Made by a program: the position numbers and the translations under genes. A stretch of DNA of 64,000 bases, from contig NZ_SLZU01000013.1 in NCBI RefSeq assembly GCF_004342065.1, forward strand, positions 1 to 64,000, in the 5' to 3' direction. Positions 47,642-56,019 of this stretch are shown piece after piece (positions within the stretch are counted from its first letter, which is position 1; every line of letters starts with the position of its first letter). Source of the DNA: Primorskyibacter sedentarius. Its GTDB lineage: Bacteria; Pseudomonadota; Alphaproteobacteria; Rhodobacterales; Rhodobacteraceae. A model generated the notes under the pieces. It was not told where the DNA came from. It saw nothing but the letters and a program-made list of their open reading frames with translations, and did no database searches.

Positions 47642-48634
47642 TTACAACGTCTTGCAGCGCTCCAGCACATCGACACCCTGGCATTTCATGAAATGCAGTA
47701 GGTCGATGAACACCCAGTTCTCGGCCAGCTTGTCACCCGCTCTGCGGTAAATGTCGATCACGCGAAACTCCGCAGGTTTGTCTGATCCCGGCAGGCCCAT
47801 GAACCCGCCTGTCGGCGTTGCGGTGAAATTCGGCCATCCGAAGAACCCGCCATAGCTCCCCTCGGACAGGCGCGCCACATGCTGTGTCTTGGACCGATTG
47901 GTGAAACCTGCACGGAAGGGCGCGGAATGCTGTCTGGCATAGCGTTCGATCGTATAGGTCGCCCCGATCCCTTCCGGCCCCCACCAGATCATGTCCTCGG
48001 CCCAGGTCTGGCGCAGCTCGTCCTCCAGGCTCAGGCCGCTGTCCCACTGGCCAAGATCGCCGATCATGCGGTGGATCAGATCCAGTGTCGCCTTGCCCTC
48101 TGCCGGATCTTGCGGGTCCAGAAGCAAACTGTCATGCGTCATCGGCCCGGGCTGGATCAGATGTTGTGCGGTCTGCGGTCCAAACGGGTTCTGTCCGGCC
48201 TGCACCATCAGGTGGGGGATATCAAAATACATCGCCGTCTCTGCGACTTGACCGTCCTCGACGCGGGAGAATTCGCAATAGCGCAGAAAAGCCATCTTTC
48301 CGGTGGGGCGAATGCCAAGCCACGGCGCATCGAACAGGCCCATCAGGTGCCCCATGGACACGACCCAGACGCTGTCGCCGCCATCAATATGGTTGGCCCC
48401 GGCAAAGAAAATATCCTCCCGCCGCTGCAGGTGACGCAGGCTTTTGTGTAGGGGCGCCCAGAAGGTGTCGGCGACCTCCTGCGCGCCGAAAATTTCGCCG
48501 AAAGGATGATACCCTCGCCAGTGATACCCGGCTGAGGTGTGGGCACCAAGGACGGTGGCAAAATCGCTGCCAGAGCCATCCAAATCGCGATGCATGGCGC
48601 GTATGACCGCCTTTTCGTTCTGGAAGTTGTCCAA
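47642..48634 (-). CDS. Tandem SnoaL-like (NTF2-fold) domain protein A
   Basis: A 330-residue protein made of two SnoaL/NTF2-like domains. The N-terminal half ends in GIRPTGKMAFLRYCEFSRVEDGQVAET and the C-terminal half in GLPGSDKPAEFRVIDIYRRAGDKLAENWVFIDLLH, the same family motif twice. It is a clear relative of the gene at 54972-56018. I chose a TTG at 48634 because AGGA lies 6 bases upstream; the only ATG further out (48730) would place the start inside the divergent promoter and operator region. It is convergent with the peptide importer and divergent from the CUT1 operon. SnoaL-fold proteins include isomerases, hydrolases and cyclases acting on small rings; activity here is unknown. Confidence 0.78.
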   Translation of the reverse strand: MDNFQNEKAVIRAMHRDLDGSGSDFATVLGAHTSAGYHWRGYHPFGEIFGAQEVADTFWAPLHKSLRHLQRREDIFFAGANHIDGGDSVWVVSMGHLMGLFDAPWLGIRPTGKMAFLRYCEFSRVEDGQVAETAMYFDIPHLMVQAGQNPFGPQTAQHLIQPGPMTHDSLLLDPQDPAEGKATLDLIHRMIGDLGQWDSGLSLEDELRQTWAEDMIWWGPEGIGATYTIERYARQHSAPFRAGFTNRSKTQHVARLSEGSYGGFFGWPNFTATPTGGFMGLPGSDKPAEFRVIDIYRRAGDKLAENWVFIDLLHFMKCQGVDVLERCKTL

Positions 48635-48700
48635 GATTTTTCCTGCTTTCCAATGGATTGCGATGTTTTCGATCGGTGTCTCAAGAAAAATCTTGCCAAA

Positions 48701-48729
48701 TTGACGCCAAGGAGTCCAGTATCTTTGCA
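48701..48729 (+). promoter_or_regulatory. Candidate promoter of the CUT1 importer operon
   Basis: TTGACG at 48701-48706 is a good -35 box. With 17-bp spacing the -10 would be TTTGCA at 48724-48729, which is weak and lies inside the putative operator, as would be expected for a repressed promoter. A TATCTT at 48720 is a better match but is spaced only 13 bases. Confidence 0.35.
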
Positions 48730-48741
48730 AACGTATGCAAA
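48724..48741. promoter_or_regulatory. Candidate LacI-family operator
   Basis: TTTGCAAACGTATGCAAA is an 18-bp palindrome centred on CG, with one mismatched position. Length, symmetry and the central CG are typical for LacI-family repressors. It lies between two divergent genes (SnoaL protein A and the importer ATPase), 30 bases before the latter's start, and a LacI-family gene is part of the same cluster (56781-57794). Confidence 0.7.
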
Positions 48742-48771
48742 GCGCATGCCGATTCCGATGGGGGTTGCCGA

Positions 48772-49821
48772 ATGGCGGAAATTCAACTGCGCAATATCAA
48801 GAAGCGGTGGGGCCATGTTGTGGGTGTCGATAACTTCGACCTGACCATTGCGGACAAGGAATTTCTGGTCCTTCTCGGGCCGTCGGGCTGTGGCAAGACC
48901 ACCACGATGCGCATGATCGCCGGTCTGGAGGATGCGACAGATGGCGATATCCTGATTGACGGCGTGCGGGTGAATGATCTGGAGCCCAAGGATCGCGATG
49001 TCGCGATGGTCTTTCAGAGCTACGCGCTCTATCCCAACATGAATGTCTACGAGAATATCCGCTTCCCGCTGAAGGTGCGTGGGGTCGACACCGCATTGCA
49101 CGACGAACGCGTGATGCAGGCAGCCGAGCGGGTGGAGCTGACCGATTTCCTTGATCGCAAGCCCGCCGCTTTGTCGGGTGGACAGCGTCAGCGTGTGGCC
49201 CTGGCGCGGGCCATCGTCCGCAAGCCCAAGGTCTTTCTGATGGACGAACCGCTTTCCAACCTTGATGCAAAGCTGCGCGTCTCTACCCGTGCGCAGATCA
49301 AGAACCTGTCGCATGATCTGGCGGCAACGACGATTTACGTCACCCATGACCAGATCGAGGCGATGACGCTCGCCGATCGCGTCGTGGTGATGAAGAAGGG
49401 CGTGGTTCAGCAGGTGGGCTCGCCGACAGAGATTTACGACACGCCGGCCAATACGTTTGTGGCCAGCTTCATCGGTAACCCGGCGATGAATCTTGTCGAC
49501 GGAGAGATGACCGGTGGCACCTTCCGCGCGCCAAATGTCGAGATCGCTGGTCTTGCCGGACCTGATGGCCGGGTAACGCTGGGGTTCCGCGCCGAAGATG
49601 CCAGCGTTGCGAATGCGGGCGGAGAGATCAACGCCCCCATCTACACGCTGGAGCTTTTGGGCGATGCCACGATGGTGTCCGTCCGGATCGGCGGGCAGCT
49701 TGTCGCCGTCAAGGCGGACAAGACCTTCCGCTCCGAGATTGGTGATCCGGTTTCAATCCATGTCCACAAGGACCATTGCCACCTGTTTCACGCGGAAACG
49801 GGCGCACGTATCGGGGAGTGA
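48772..49821 (+). CDS. CUT1-type ABC transporter ATP-binding protein (MalK/UgpC-like)
   Basis: The 349-residue ATPase has Walker A GPSGCGKT (36-43), Q-loop AMVFQSYALYPNMNVYEN, signature LSGGQRQRVALARA, Walker B VFLMDEPLSNLD and switch THDQIEAMTLADR, followed by a C-terminal TOBE/OB domain. This is the subunit type that serves sugar and glycerol-3-phosphate importers. ATG 48772 starts AEIQLRNIKKRWG; the frame is open upstream through the operator. It is the first gene of a long operon. The order, ATPase before binding protein, is unusual but known. Confidence 0.95.
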   Translation: MAEIQLRNIKKRWGHVVGVDNFDLTIADKEFLVLLGPSGCGKTTTMRMIAGLEDATDGDILIDGVRVNDLEPKDRDVAMVFQSYALYPNMNVYENIRFPLKVRGVDTALHDERVMQAAERVELTDFLDRKPAALSGGQRQRVALARAIVRKPKVFLMDEPLSNLDAKLRVSTRAQIKNLSHDLAATTIYVTHDQIEAMTLADRVVVMKKGVVQQVGSPTEIYDTPANTFVASFIGNPAMNLVDGEMTGGTFRAPNVEIAGLAGPDGRVTLGFRAEDASVANAGGEINAPIYTLELLGDATMVSVRIGGQLVAVKADKTFRSEIGDPVSIHVHKDHCHLFHAETGARIGE

Positions 49822-49880
49822 TCCCCGCTGAAATCCTGCCAACTGGCAGGCAACAGGGTGCAGCCTTCGAAGATGCACCC
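49813..49880 (+). repeat. Three consecutive hairpins between the ATPase and binding-protein genes
   Basis: Stem 1 spans the ATPase stop codon region: GGGGA (49813-49817) with TCCCC (49822-49826). Stem 2: CCTGCC (49835-49840) with GGCAGG (49845-49850). Stem 3: GGGTGCA (49856-49862) with TGCACCC (49874-49880), enclosing a CTTCGAAG palindrome. None has a T-run. Such intercistronic hairpins often tune mRNA stability so that the binding protein is made in excess. Confidence 0.7.
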
Positions 49881-49902
49881 GCCAAAACAGGGAGAATAGA
49901 CA

Positions 49903-51129
49903 ATGTTTCTGAAGAAAGCGGCTTTGGCCAGCGTCTTGGCGCTCACGGCGGGTGGCGCATTCGCGGAATGCGAAATTTCGGCGCGCGTCAATATCGTGGG
50001 CAATGAATTCCCCGCGATCCAGACCATCGGCGCGGGTGCCAAGGAATGCACGGGTGCCGAGGTCGAGGCGAACCTGACCGCCGACCACCAGAAGATCAAC
50101 CTCGCCGGGATGACTGGCAATCCGGCTGAATACACCTCTGCCATCGTTGCCAACAGCTCCATCGTTGCGCTGATGAATGACGATGTCATTCGCCCGCTTG
50201 ACGATCTGGTCGCTGAATACGGGCAAGGCCTGAAGAAGAACCAGCTGATCACCATTGACGGCAAGGTCATGGCAGTGGCGTTCATGGCGAATGCCCAGCA
50301 CCTTGTCTACCGCGCTGACGTGCTGGAGCAGGTCGGCGTGGAGCCGCCCAAGACCTATGAAGACATGCTCGCCGCGGCCAAGATGATCCGCGAGCAGGGT
50401 ATCATGGAACACCCGATTGGCGGCGCCTTTGCGGGCGGTTGGAACCTGGCTCAGGAATTTACCAACATGTATATCGGCATGGGCGGTGAGTTCTTCAAAC
50501 CCGGCACGGCCGAAGTCTCCATCAACAATGACGCGGGCATTGCCTCGCTGGAGATGATGAAGGCGCTGTCGGAATACATGAACCCCGATTTCCTGACGCA
50601 CGACTCCAATGCCACGAATGCCGAATTCCGCGCGGGCAATGTTGCCCTGATGAATATGTGGGGCTCACGCGCCGCGACCATGACCGAAGCGGAAGGTGTC
50701 AGCGACGAGGTCAAGGCGGGGTTCGCAATCGCCGGTCCGATGACTGTCGGCGGGGGCGAGGTTCCGGCAACGACCCTTTGGTGGGATGGCTGGACCGTGG
50801 CCAAGAACATCTCTGATGAAGAGGCCGCATCGACCTTTATCGCCCTGACCCACGCGATCCGCCCTGAGATCCTGAACGAAGAAACGTCGCTGCAAGCCGT
50901 CTGGCTGATCGATGGCTATGAACCGACAGCTGCGGCCACCGGCGTGTTCGAGGCAGCAACTGCGAACGCTGTTCCATACCCGATGCTGCCGTTCCAGGGC
51001 CTGCTGCATACGGCTCTCGGGGCCGAACTGACGGACTTCATGCAGGGCAAGGAAGACGCGGCCAGCGCGCTTGCCGATGTCGAGGCGGCCTATGTCGCAG
51101 CGGCGAAAGAAAAAGGCTTCCTGCAATAG
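49903..51129 (+). CDS. CUT1-type extracellular substrate-binding protein
   Basis: This 408-residue protein has a signal peptide (MFLKKAALASVLALTAGGAFA, 21 residues) with mature start ECEISARVN. It belongs to family 1 sugar-binding proteins: a conserved LTADHQKIN region, IVALMNDDVIRPLDDLVAEYG, and late FIALTHAIRPEI and EAAYVAAAKEKGFL. Mature cysteines near residues 23 and 48 could form a disulfide. It should define the substrate of the pathway in this cluster, but the ligand cannot be read from sequence. Confidence 0.92.
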   Translation: MFLKKAALASVLALTAGGAFAECEISARVNIVGNEFPAIQTIGAGAKECTGAEVEANLTADHQKINLAGMTGNPAEYTSAIVANSSIVALMNDDVIRPLDDLVAEYGQGLKKNQLITIDGKVMAVAFMANAQHLVYRADVLEQVGVEPPKTYEDMLAAAKMIREQGIMEHPIGGAFAGGWNLAQEFTNMYIGMGGEFFKPGTAEVSINNDAGIASLEMMKALSEYMNPDFLTHDSNATNAEFRAGNVALMNMWGSRAATMTEAEGVSDEVKAGFAIAGPMTVGGGEVPATTLWWDGWTVAKNISDEEAASTFIALTHAIRPEILNEETSLQAVWLIDGYEPTAAATGVFEAATANAVPYPMLPFQGLLHTALGAELTDFMQGKEDAASALADVEAAYVAAAKEKGFLQ

Positions 51130-51148
51130 GCGCGACCTGAAAACCCGG

Positions 51149-51171
51149 CGGGGAGGGGGTCTTCCTCCCCG
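51149..51171 (+). repeat. Hairpin after the binding-protein gene
   Basis: CGGGGAGG (51149-51156), 7-base loop, CCTCCCCG (51164-51171), no T-run. It lies between the binding protein and first permease, a classical place for an mRNA-stabilising or transcription-reducing hairpin. Confidence 0.7.
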
Positions 51172-51206
51172 GCCTTACACCTCATCACGCATCCCGGACC
51201 CGTCCC

Positions 51207-52232
51207 ATGAAGCACAGAACATTCTTCTGGTTTATCCTGCCCACGGCTCTGGCGATGCTGTTGTTCATTGCCTTGCCCATCGTATCCGTGGTCACGCAAT
51301 CGCTTTTTACCCCGCATGAACAAGTGTTCAAGACGGTGGAAAGCTGCACGCCCTTCAAATGTACCGAGGCCACGGTCATCGATACCGAGGCGACCGAAGC
51401 GCTGCGCGAGGAAAGCCCTCTGGGCCGGTTCGCGGGTCTGTCGATCTATCTTGATCGCGGGCACCTCGCTACAGCCGAAGTGGCAGAGGCGTGGCGGTCG
51501 AGCGATGGGCTGAAGGACTTCTTCAACAAGCTGGGAAATCTGCCTTTCTACCGCGCGATGTCCTTCACGCTGACCTATACATTCGTGGTCACGCCGCTGC
51601 TGATCATCCTTGGTTTCGCCATTGCCGTTGCAGTCAATTCCCTGCATCGGCACCTCAAGGGGCTCGTGATCTTCTTTTCCCTGCTGCCGATGATCGTGTC
51701 GCCGCTGATCGGCTCGCTCGTGCTGTTCTGGATGATCGACAGTCGGGGCGTGCTGGGGACGGCGTTGCAATGGCTGTTCGCTGATCCGAACCTGTCACTC
51801 AAGGCGTCGACCGGTCTGACCTGGGTCATGCTGATTGTCTACGGCGTCTGGCATTCAGCCCCCTTTGCCTTCGTGGTCTTCTATGCCGGGCTGCAAACGC
51901 TGCCGCAGGATACGCTGGAAAGCTCGATGATCGACGGGGCGACACGCTGGCAGCAGACGCGCTATGTCGTCATTCCGCATCTCATGCCTCTGGTGACCTT
52001 TGTGGCGCTGATCCAGTTGATGGACAATTTCCGGGTCTTTGAGCCGATTGTAGGCTTCAACGCATCGGCGCATGCGACGTCACTGTCATGGTTCATCTTC
52101 AATGATCTGGGCGGCGAGACGCGCTTGCTCTCCTCTGCCTCCGCCTCTTCGGTCCTGACCATCCTCGGGGTCGCCATCCTCCTGTCTCCCGTGTTGATCC
52201 GCACGTGGCGTGATTTCAACGAGAAAGGCTGA
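51207..52232 (+). CDS. CUT1-type ABC transporter permease (MalF-like)
   Basis: A 341-residue membrane subunit. The first membrane segment (about 7-28) is followed by a ~75-residue extracytoplasmic insert before the rest of the protein, as in MalF-type permeases. The coupling motif lies in LPQDTLESSMIDGATRWQQT. It has two cysteines in the insert (ESCTPFKCTE), which may be disulfide-bonded. It pairs with the permease that follows 3 bases downstream. Confidence 0.92.
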   Translation: MKHRTFFWFILPTALAMLLFIALPIVSVVTQSLFTPHEQVFKTVESCTPFKCTEATVIDTEATEALREESPLGRFAGLSIYLDRGHLATAEVAEAWRSSDGLKDFFNKLGNLPFYRAMSFTLTYTFVVTPLLIILGFAIAVAVNSLHRHLKGLVIFFSLLPMIVSPLIGSLVLFWMIDSRGVLGTALQWLFADPNLSLKASTGLTWVMLIVYGVWHSAPFAFVVFYAGLQTLPQDTLESSMIDGATRWQQTRYVVIPHLMPLVTFVALIQLMDNFRVFEPIVGFNASAHATSLSWFIFNDLGGETRLLSSASASSVLTILGVAILLSPVLIRTWRDFNEKG

Positions 52233-52235
52233 GCC

Positions 52236-53117
52236 ATGTCTTCGAAAGCAATGAAGCAACCCGTCGCCTTGCGCACCTTCTCCACGATCTTCGTGGTGCT
52301 TTGGCTGATCGTTGCCGCATTCCCGTTTCTCTGGACCCTCTGGGGCAGCTTCAAGGTGGAGCTTGATTTCTTCTCCAAGGCCGACTGGCGCAACGCCCTG
52401 ACCGGTGCCCGAACGATGGTGGAGCATGGCTCTGCCTTCACCAGCACCGGTTACGAAGGTGCCTGGGTGCAAGAGGAGTTCTGGCGTGCCGTTCTGAACA
52501 CCGCCATCGTCTGCTTCTTCACGGTGACGATTTCGCTGACGATCGGAACACTTGGGGGCTATGCGCTCTCCCGTTCCAGCTATCGCTACACGTTCTGGCT
52601 GCTGATCACGGCGCTGATCTTTCGGGCGATGCCGCCGATCACGCTTGTCGCAGGCTACCTGCTGCCATTCTTTGAATGGAACCTCTGGGGCATTCTGCCC
52701 ACGACCATCATCGTGCTGGTGGCCATCAACCAGCCCTTCACCTTGTGGATGTTGCACAGCTTTTTCCAGAAGATCCCCAAGGAGTTGGACGAAAGCGCCA
52801 AGGTCGACGGCTGCACGCAGTTTCAGGCCTTCCGGCACGTGATCATCCCGGTGATGTGGCCGGGTGTCATTACCACGGGGCTGTTCAGCTTCCTGCTGGC
52901 CTATAACGATTTCGCCGTGACCTCGATGCTGCTGTCGAAGGAAAACCAGACAATGGTCCCCAAGATTGCGAGCTTCCTTGGCACCACCCAGACCGAAGGT
53001 AACGTGATGTTTGCCGTGGCTGCGGTTGTCTCTGCCACCGCGCCTCTCTTCATCCTCGTGATGTTCTTCCAACGTCAAATCGTCTCGGGCCTGACCCAAG
53101 GCGCAGTGAAAGGCTGA
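52236..53117 (+). CDS. CUT1-type ABC transporter permease (MalG-like)
   Basis: A 293-residue permease with six membrane segments and the coupling motif IPKELDESAKVDGCTQFQ, with a MalG-type late SEKEN-like loop (LLSKENQTMVPK). Between the first and second segments is an insert of about 60 residues. It completes the importer with the ATPase at 48772 and the MalF-like subunit. The SnoaL gene starts 3 bases after its stop. Confidence 0.92.
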   Translation: MSSKAMKQPVALRTFSTIFVVLWLIVAAFPFLWTLWGSFKVELDFFSKADWRNALTGARTMVEHGSAFTSTGYEGAWVQEEFWRAVLNTAIVCFFTVTISLTIGTLGGYALSRSSYRYTFWLLITALIFRAMPPITLVAGYLLPFFEWNLWGILPTTIIVLVAINQPFTLWMLHSFFQKIPKELDESAKVDGCTQFQAFRHVIIPVMWPGVITTGLFSFLLAYNDFAVTSMLLSKENQTMVPKIASFLGTTQTEGNVMFAVAAVVSATAPLFILVMFFQRQIVSGLTQGAVKG

Positions 53118-53120
53118 CCC

Positions 53121-53651
53121 ATGAAAGGTTCGCGTCCAGAGCAGGCGGTTCTGACCCGCGATACGGACATGTCAAAAACCGACGAAACCCGCCGGGTGAT
53201 CGAGGGGATGGTGGACGGGCTCAACGATCACCGTATCGCAGATATCGGCGAGTTCTTCAGCGGAGGGTTTCGCTGGATGGGCAATCAGGGGTGCGGCACA
53301 AAGACCGGTCTGAAGGAATTCCAGGACAATTGGCAGCGCCCGTTTCAGGCCGCGTTTTCAGACAAGACCTGCATCGACGAAGCCCGGCTTTACATGGGCG
53401 AGTGGGCGGCAGCCTTCGGGCGGCAGGAGGCCACCCATTCCGGGACATTCCTTGGCATCGCGCCGACCGGCAAGCGGGTCGAGATCCGCTACATGGATTT
53501 CTGGAAAGTCGTCGATGGCAAGATCGTGGACAACTGGGTGAATGTCGATTTCGCCCATGTCGCGGCGCAGCTTGGCGTGGATCTTTTCAATGGCGAAGGC
53601 TGGGAAGCTTTCGATCGGGGCGAGCGTCCCGCCCCACGACCTGAACAATAA
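53121..53651 (+). CDS. Single-domain SnoaL-like (ester cyclase/NTF2-fold) protein B
   Basis: At 176 residues it holds one SnoaL-like domain, with the family end motif [33 protein letters not shown]. It corresponds to the C-terminal half of the longer tandem proteins in the cluster. The ATG at 53121 begins 3 bases after the permease stop; an internal ATG (53169, [13 protein letters not shown]) would give a more typical N-terminus. Probably cytosolic. Enzymatic role unknown: SnoaL relatives are cyclases, isomerases or epoxide hydrolases. Confidence 0.85.
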   Translation: MKGSRPEQAVLTRDTDMSKTDETRRVIEGMVDGLNDHRIADIGEFFSGGFRWMGNQGCGTKTGLKEFQDNWQRPFQAAFSDKTCIDEARLYMGEWAAAFGRQEATHSGTFLGIAPTGKRVEIRYMDFWKVVDGKIVDNWVNVDFAHVAAQLGVDLFNGEGWEAFDRGERPAPRPEQ

Positions 53652-53661
53652 GGACCTCCTC

Positions 53662-54972
53662 ATGACCATCGAATATCTCAAACGTGGCAAACCTGATGCT
53701 GACCGGGCAGAGGATGACGTGAAAACAGCCAACGTGGTCGCTTCAACGCTCAAGGAAATTGAGACGCGGGGCGATGCCGCCGTCCGCGAGTTGGCGGTGA
53801 AATTTGACGGCTATGATCGCACATCCTATCGCCTGACGCAGGACGAGATTGACGCGCTGATCGCCAAGGTCAGCCCGCGCGACCTGCAGGACATCAAGTT
53901 CGCGCAGGAACAGGTGGTCAACTTCGCCCAGGCGCAGCGCGACAGCATGCGCGATATCGAGGTGGAAACGCTGCCCGGCGTGATCCTTGGCCACAAGAAT
54001 ATCCCGGTGCAATCCGTGGGCTGCTACGTGCCCGGTGGCAAGTTCCCGATGGTCGCCTCGGCGCATATGTCGGTGGCCACGGCGAAGGTCGCAGGCGTGC
54101 CGCGCATCATCGCCTGCACGCCGCCCTTCAACGGTGAGCCGAACCCGGCCGTGATCGCCGCGATGCATCTGGGTGGGGCGCATGAAATCTATGTGCTGGG
54201 CGGCATTCAGGCCGTTGGCGCCATGGCCATCGGGACGGAGACCATTGATCCCGTGCATTTGCTGGTCGGTCCCGGAAACGCATTCGTCGCAGAGGCAAAG
54301 CGGCAGCTTTTCGGCCGCGTCGGCATCGACCTTTTCGCGGGCCCGACCGAGACGATGGTTATTGCCGACGAGACCGTTGACGCCGAGATGTGTGCCACCG
54401 ACCTGCTGGGACAGGCCGAACATGGCTACAACTCGCCCGCGGTACTGGTGACGAACTCTCGCAAACTGGCAATGGAGACCCTGTCCGAGATCGACCGCAT
54501 TCTGGAAATCCTGCCGACCGCTGGCACCGCGAGGGTCAGCTGGGAAGAATACGGCGAGGTCATCCTTTGCGACAGCTATGACGAGATGTTGCAGGTCGCC
54601 GACGAGATTGCGTCCGAACATGTGCAGGTCATGACGGATCGCGACGATTGGTTCCTTCAAAACATGACCTGCTACGGCGCGCTGTTCCTTGGTCCGCGCA
54701 CCAATGTGGCCAATGGCGACAAGGTCATCGGCACCAACCACACGCTGCCCACCAAGAAGGCGGGCCGCTACACGGGCGGTCTCTGGGTCGGTAAATATCT
54801 GAAAACGCACAGTTACCAGAAGATCACGACGGATGAGGCGGCGACCCGGATCGGCGCCTACGGCTCTCGGCTGTGCCTGCTCGAAGGCTTTGTCGGCCAT
54901 GCCGAGCAATGCAACCTGCGCGTCCGCCGTTATGGCGGGCAAAACGTGGCCTATGGAGAGGCCGCCGAGTAA
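53662..54972 (+). CDS. HisD-family NAD-dependent dehydrogenase (HpsN-like)
   Basis: A 436-residue member of the histidinol dehydrogenase family. It retains the zinc-site pattern (GQAEHG, Gln251 and His254), the catalytic Glu-His pair (SEHVQV, Glu319-His320), and [16 protein letters not shown]. These enzymes oxidise a primary alcohol to the acid in two NAD+-linked steps. It is unlikely to be the histidine biosynthetic HisD: there are no his genes here, and it sits in a catabolic and uptake operon. The closest known paralogue group in roseobacters is HpsN (sulfopropanediol 3-dehydrogenase), but no other hps gene is present, so I name only the family. The next gene overlaps its stop. Confidence 0.88.
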   Translation: MTIEYLKRGKPDADRAEDDVKTANVVASTLKEIETRGDAAVRELAVKFDGYDRTSYRLTQDEIDALIAKVSPRDLQDIKFAQEQVVNFAQAQRDSMRDIEVETLPGVILGHKNIPVQSVGCYVPGGKFPMVASAHMSVATAKVAGVPRIIACTPPFNGEPNPAVIAAMHLGGAHEIYVLGGIQAVGAMAIGTETIDPVHLLVGPGNAFVAEAKRQLFGRVGIDLFAGPTETMVIADETVDAEMCATDLLGQAEHGYNSPAVLVTNSRKLAMETLSEIDRILEILPTAGTARVSWEEYGEVILCDSYDEMLQVADEIASEHVQVMTDRDDWFLQNMTCYGALFLGPRTNVANGDKVIGTNHTLPTKKAGRYTGGLWVGKYLKTHSYQKITTDEAATRIGAYGSRLCLLEGFVGHAEQCNLRVRRYGGQNVAYGEAAE

Positions 54973-56018
54973 TGGAGGCTGGCATCCGTAACAGCAAGCT
55001 TCTGGCGCAGCTGCGCGGTGCGATGGCGGATTTTTCCGAAACGCCCGTGCGCGACGCCATTGCCACGCTGTTGACCCGCGACACGGTCGTGCGGATGTGC
55101 CACCCGTTCGGTGATCTGGACGGCGCAGACTGGTATGACACCTGCTACAGCCCCCTTCTGTCGGCCATCCCTGATCTTGAACGGCGCGACTGGATCGTCA
55201 TGGAAGGGACTGACGGCGACGGTGTTCAGTGGGTCGGATGCGGCGGCACCTATGTCGGAACCTTTGCTGCACCTTTTCTGGATATCCCGCCCACGGGTCA
55301 GTTCTGTCACATGCGCTTTCACGAGTTCTACCGGATCGAAGACGACCGCGTCATCGAAGTGCAGGCGATCTGGGACATCCCGGAGCTGATGATGCAGGCG
55401 GGTGCCTGGCCGCTGGCCCCATCACTTGGGCGCGAAGGGCTGGTGCCCGGCCCGTCTTCGCAAGACGGGATTTTGAGGGGCCCGCGAGACGAGGCATCAT
55501 CGGCCGCGACCTGCGGCCTGATTATCGACATGCTGGCGCATATGACCCGCCACCCTTCGCAAGGCGGCCCCGAGGTCATGGAGATGGATCGCTTCTGGCA
55601 CGAGCGCATGACGTGGTACGGTCCTGCGGGCATCGGCACTTGCCGGGGCATTTCGGGATTTCGCAACTGGCACCAGATCCCGTTCCTCAACGCCATGCCC
55701 GACCGTGGTCAGCACGATGACGAGGTTACCTTCCATTTCTTCGCCGATGGCGATTACGCCGCTGTCACGGGTTGGCCGAATATGAAACAGGCGCTGACCG
55801 GGGGCGGGTGGCTTGGCCTGCCTGCAACGGGTCAGACGATCACCCTGCGCAGTCTCGATTTCTGGCGGGTCGAAAGCGGCAAGATCCGCGAAAACTGGGT
55901 GCTGGTCGACCTGCTGGACGTTTGCGCGCAATTGGGGCTGGATGTGTTTGCCCGCCTTCGCGAGATGAACAAGTCGCGTGTGCCGGGTGCGATACCCTTT
56001 CCCGTCGGAGACAGATGA
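54972..56018 (+). CDS. Tandem SnoaL-like (NTF2-fold) domain protein C
   Basis: This 348-residue protein has two SnoaL-like domains: first half with DIPPTGQFCHMRFHEFYRIEDDRVIE, second half with GLPATGQTITLRSLDFWRVESGKIRENWVLVDLLD. It is a paralogue of protein A across its full length (shared PGPMTHDSLLL-like/PGPSSQDGILR linker, shared DIPxLMMQAG end). The ATG overlaps the dehydrogenase stop by one base (TAATG). It probably works as a dimer of double domains with a pocket for a small ring or polyol compound; that is inference. Confidence 0.82.
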   Translation: MEAGIRNSKLLAQLRGAMADFSETPVRDAIATLLTRDTVVRMCHPFGDLDGADWYDTCYSPLLSAIPDLERRDWIVMEGTDGDGVQWVGCGGTYVGTFAAPFLDIPPTGQFCHMRFHEFYRIEDDRVIEVQAIWDIPELMMQAGAWPLAPSLGREGLVPGPSSQDGILRGPRDEASSAATCGLIIDMLAHMTRHPSQGGPEVMEMDRFWHERMTWYGPAGIGTCRGISGFRNWHQIPFLNAMPDRGQHDDEVTFHFFADGDYAAVTGWPNMKQALTGGGWLGLPATGQTITLRSLDFWRVESGKIRENWVLVDLLDVCAQLGLDVFARLREMNKSRVPGAIPFPVGDR

Positions 56019-56019
56019 C

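Noticed and set aside
53743-54942. 399-codon minus-strand frame
   Set aside because: Shadow of the HisD-type gene; no domain.
53662-54972. Histidine biosynthesis hisD
   Set aside because: Family is right, but there are no his genes around and the setting is a LacI-controlled importer operon.
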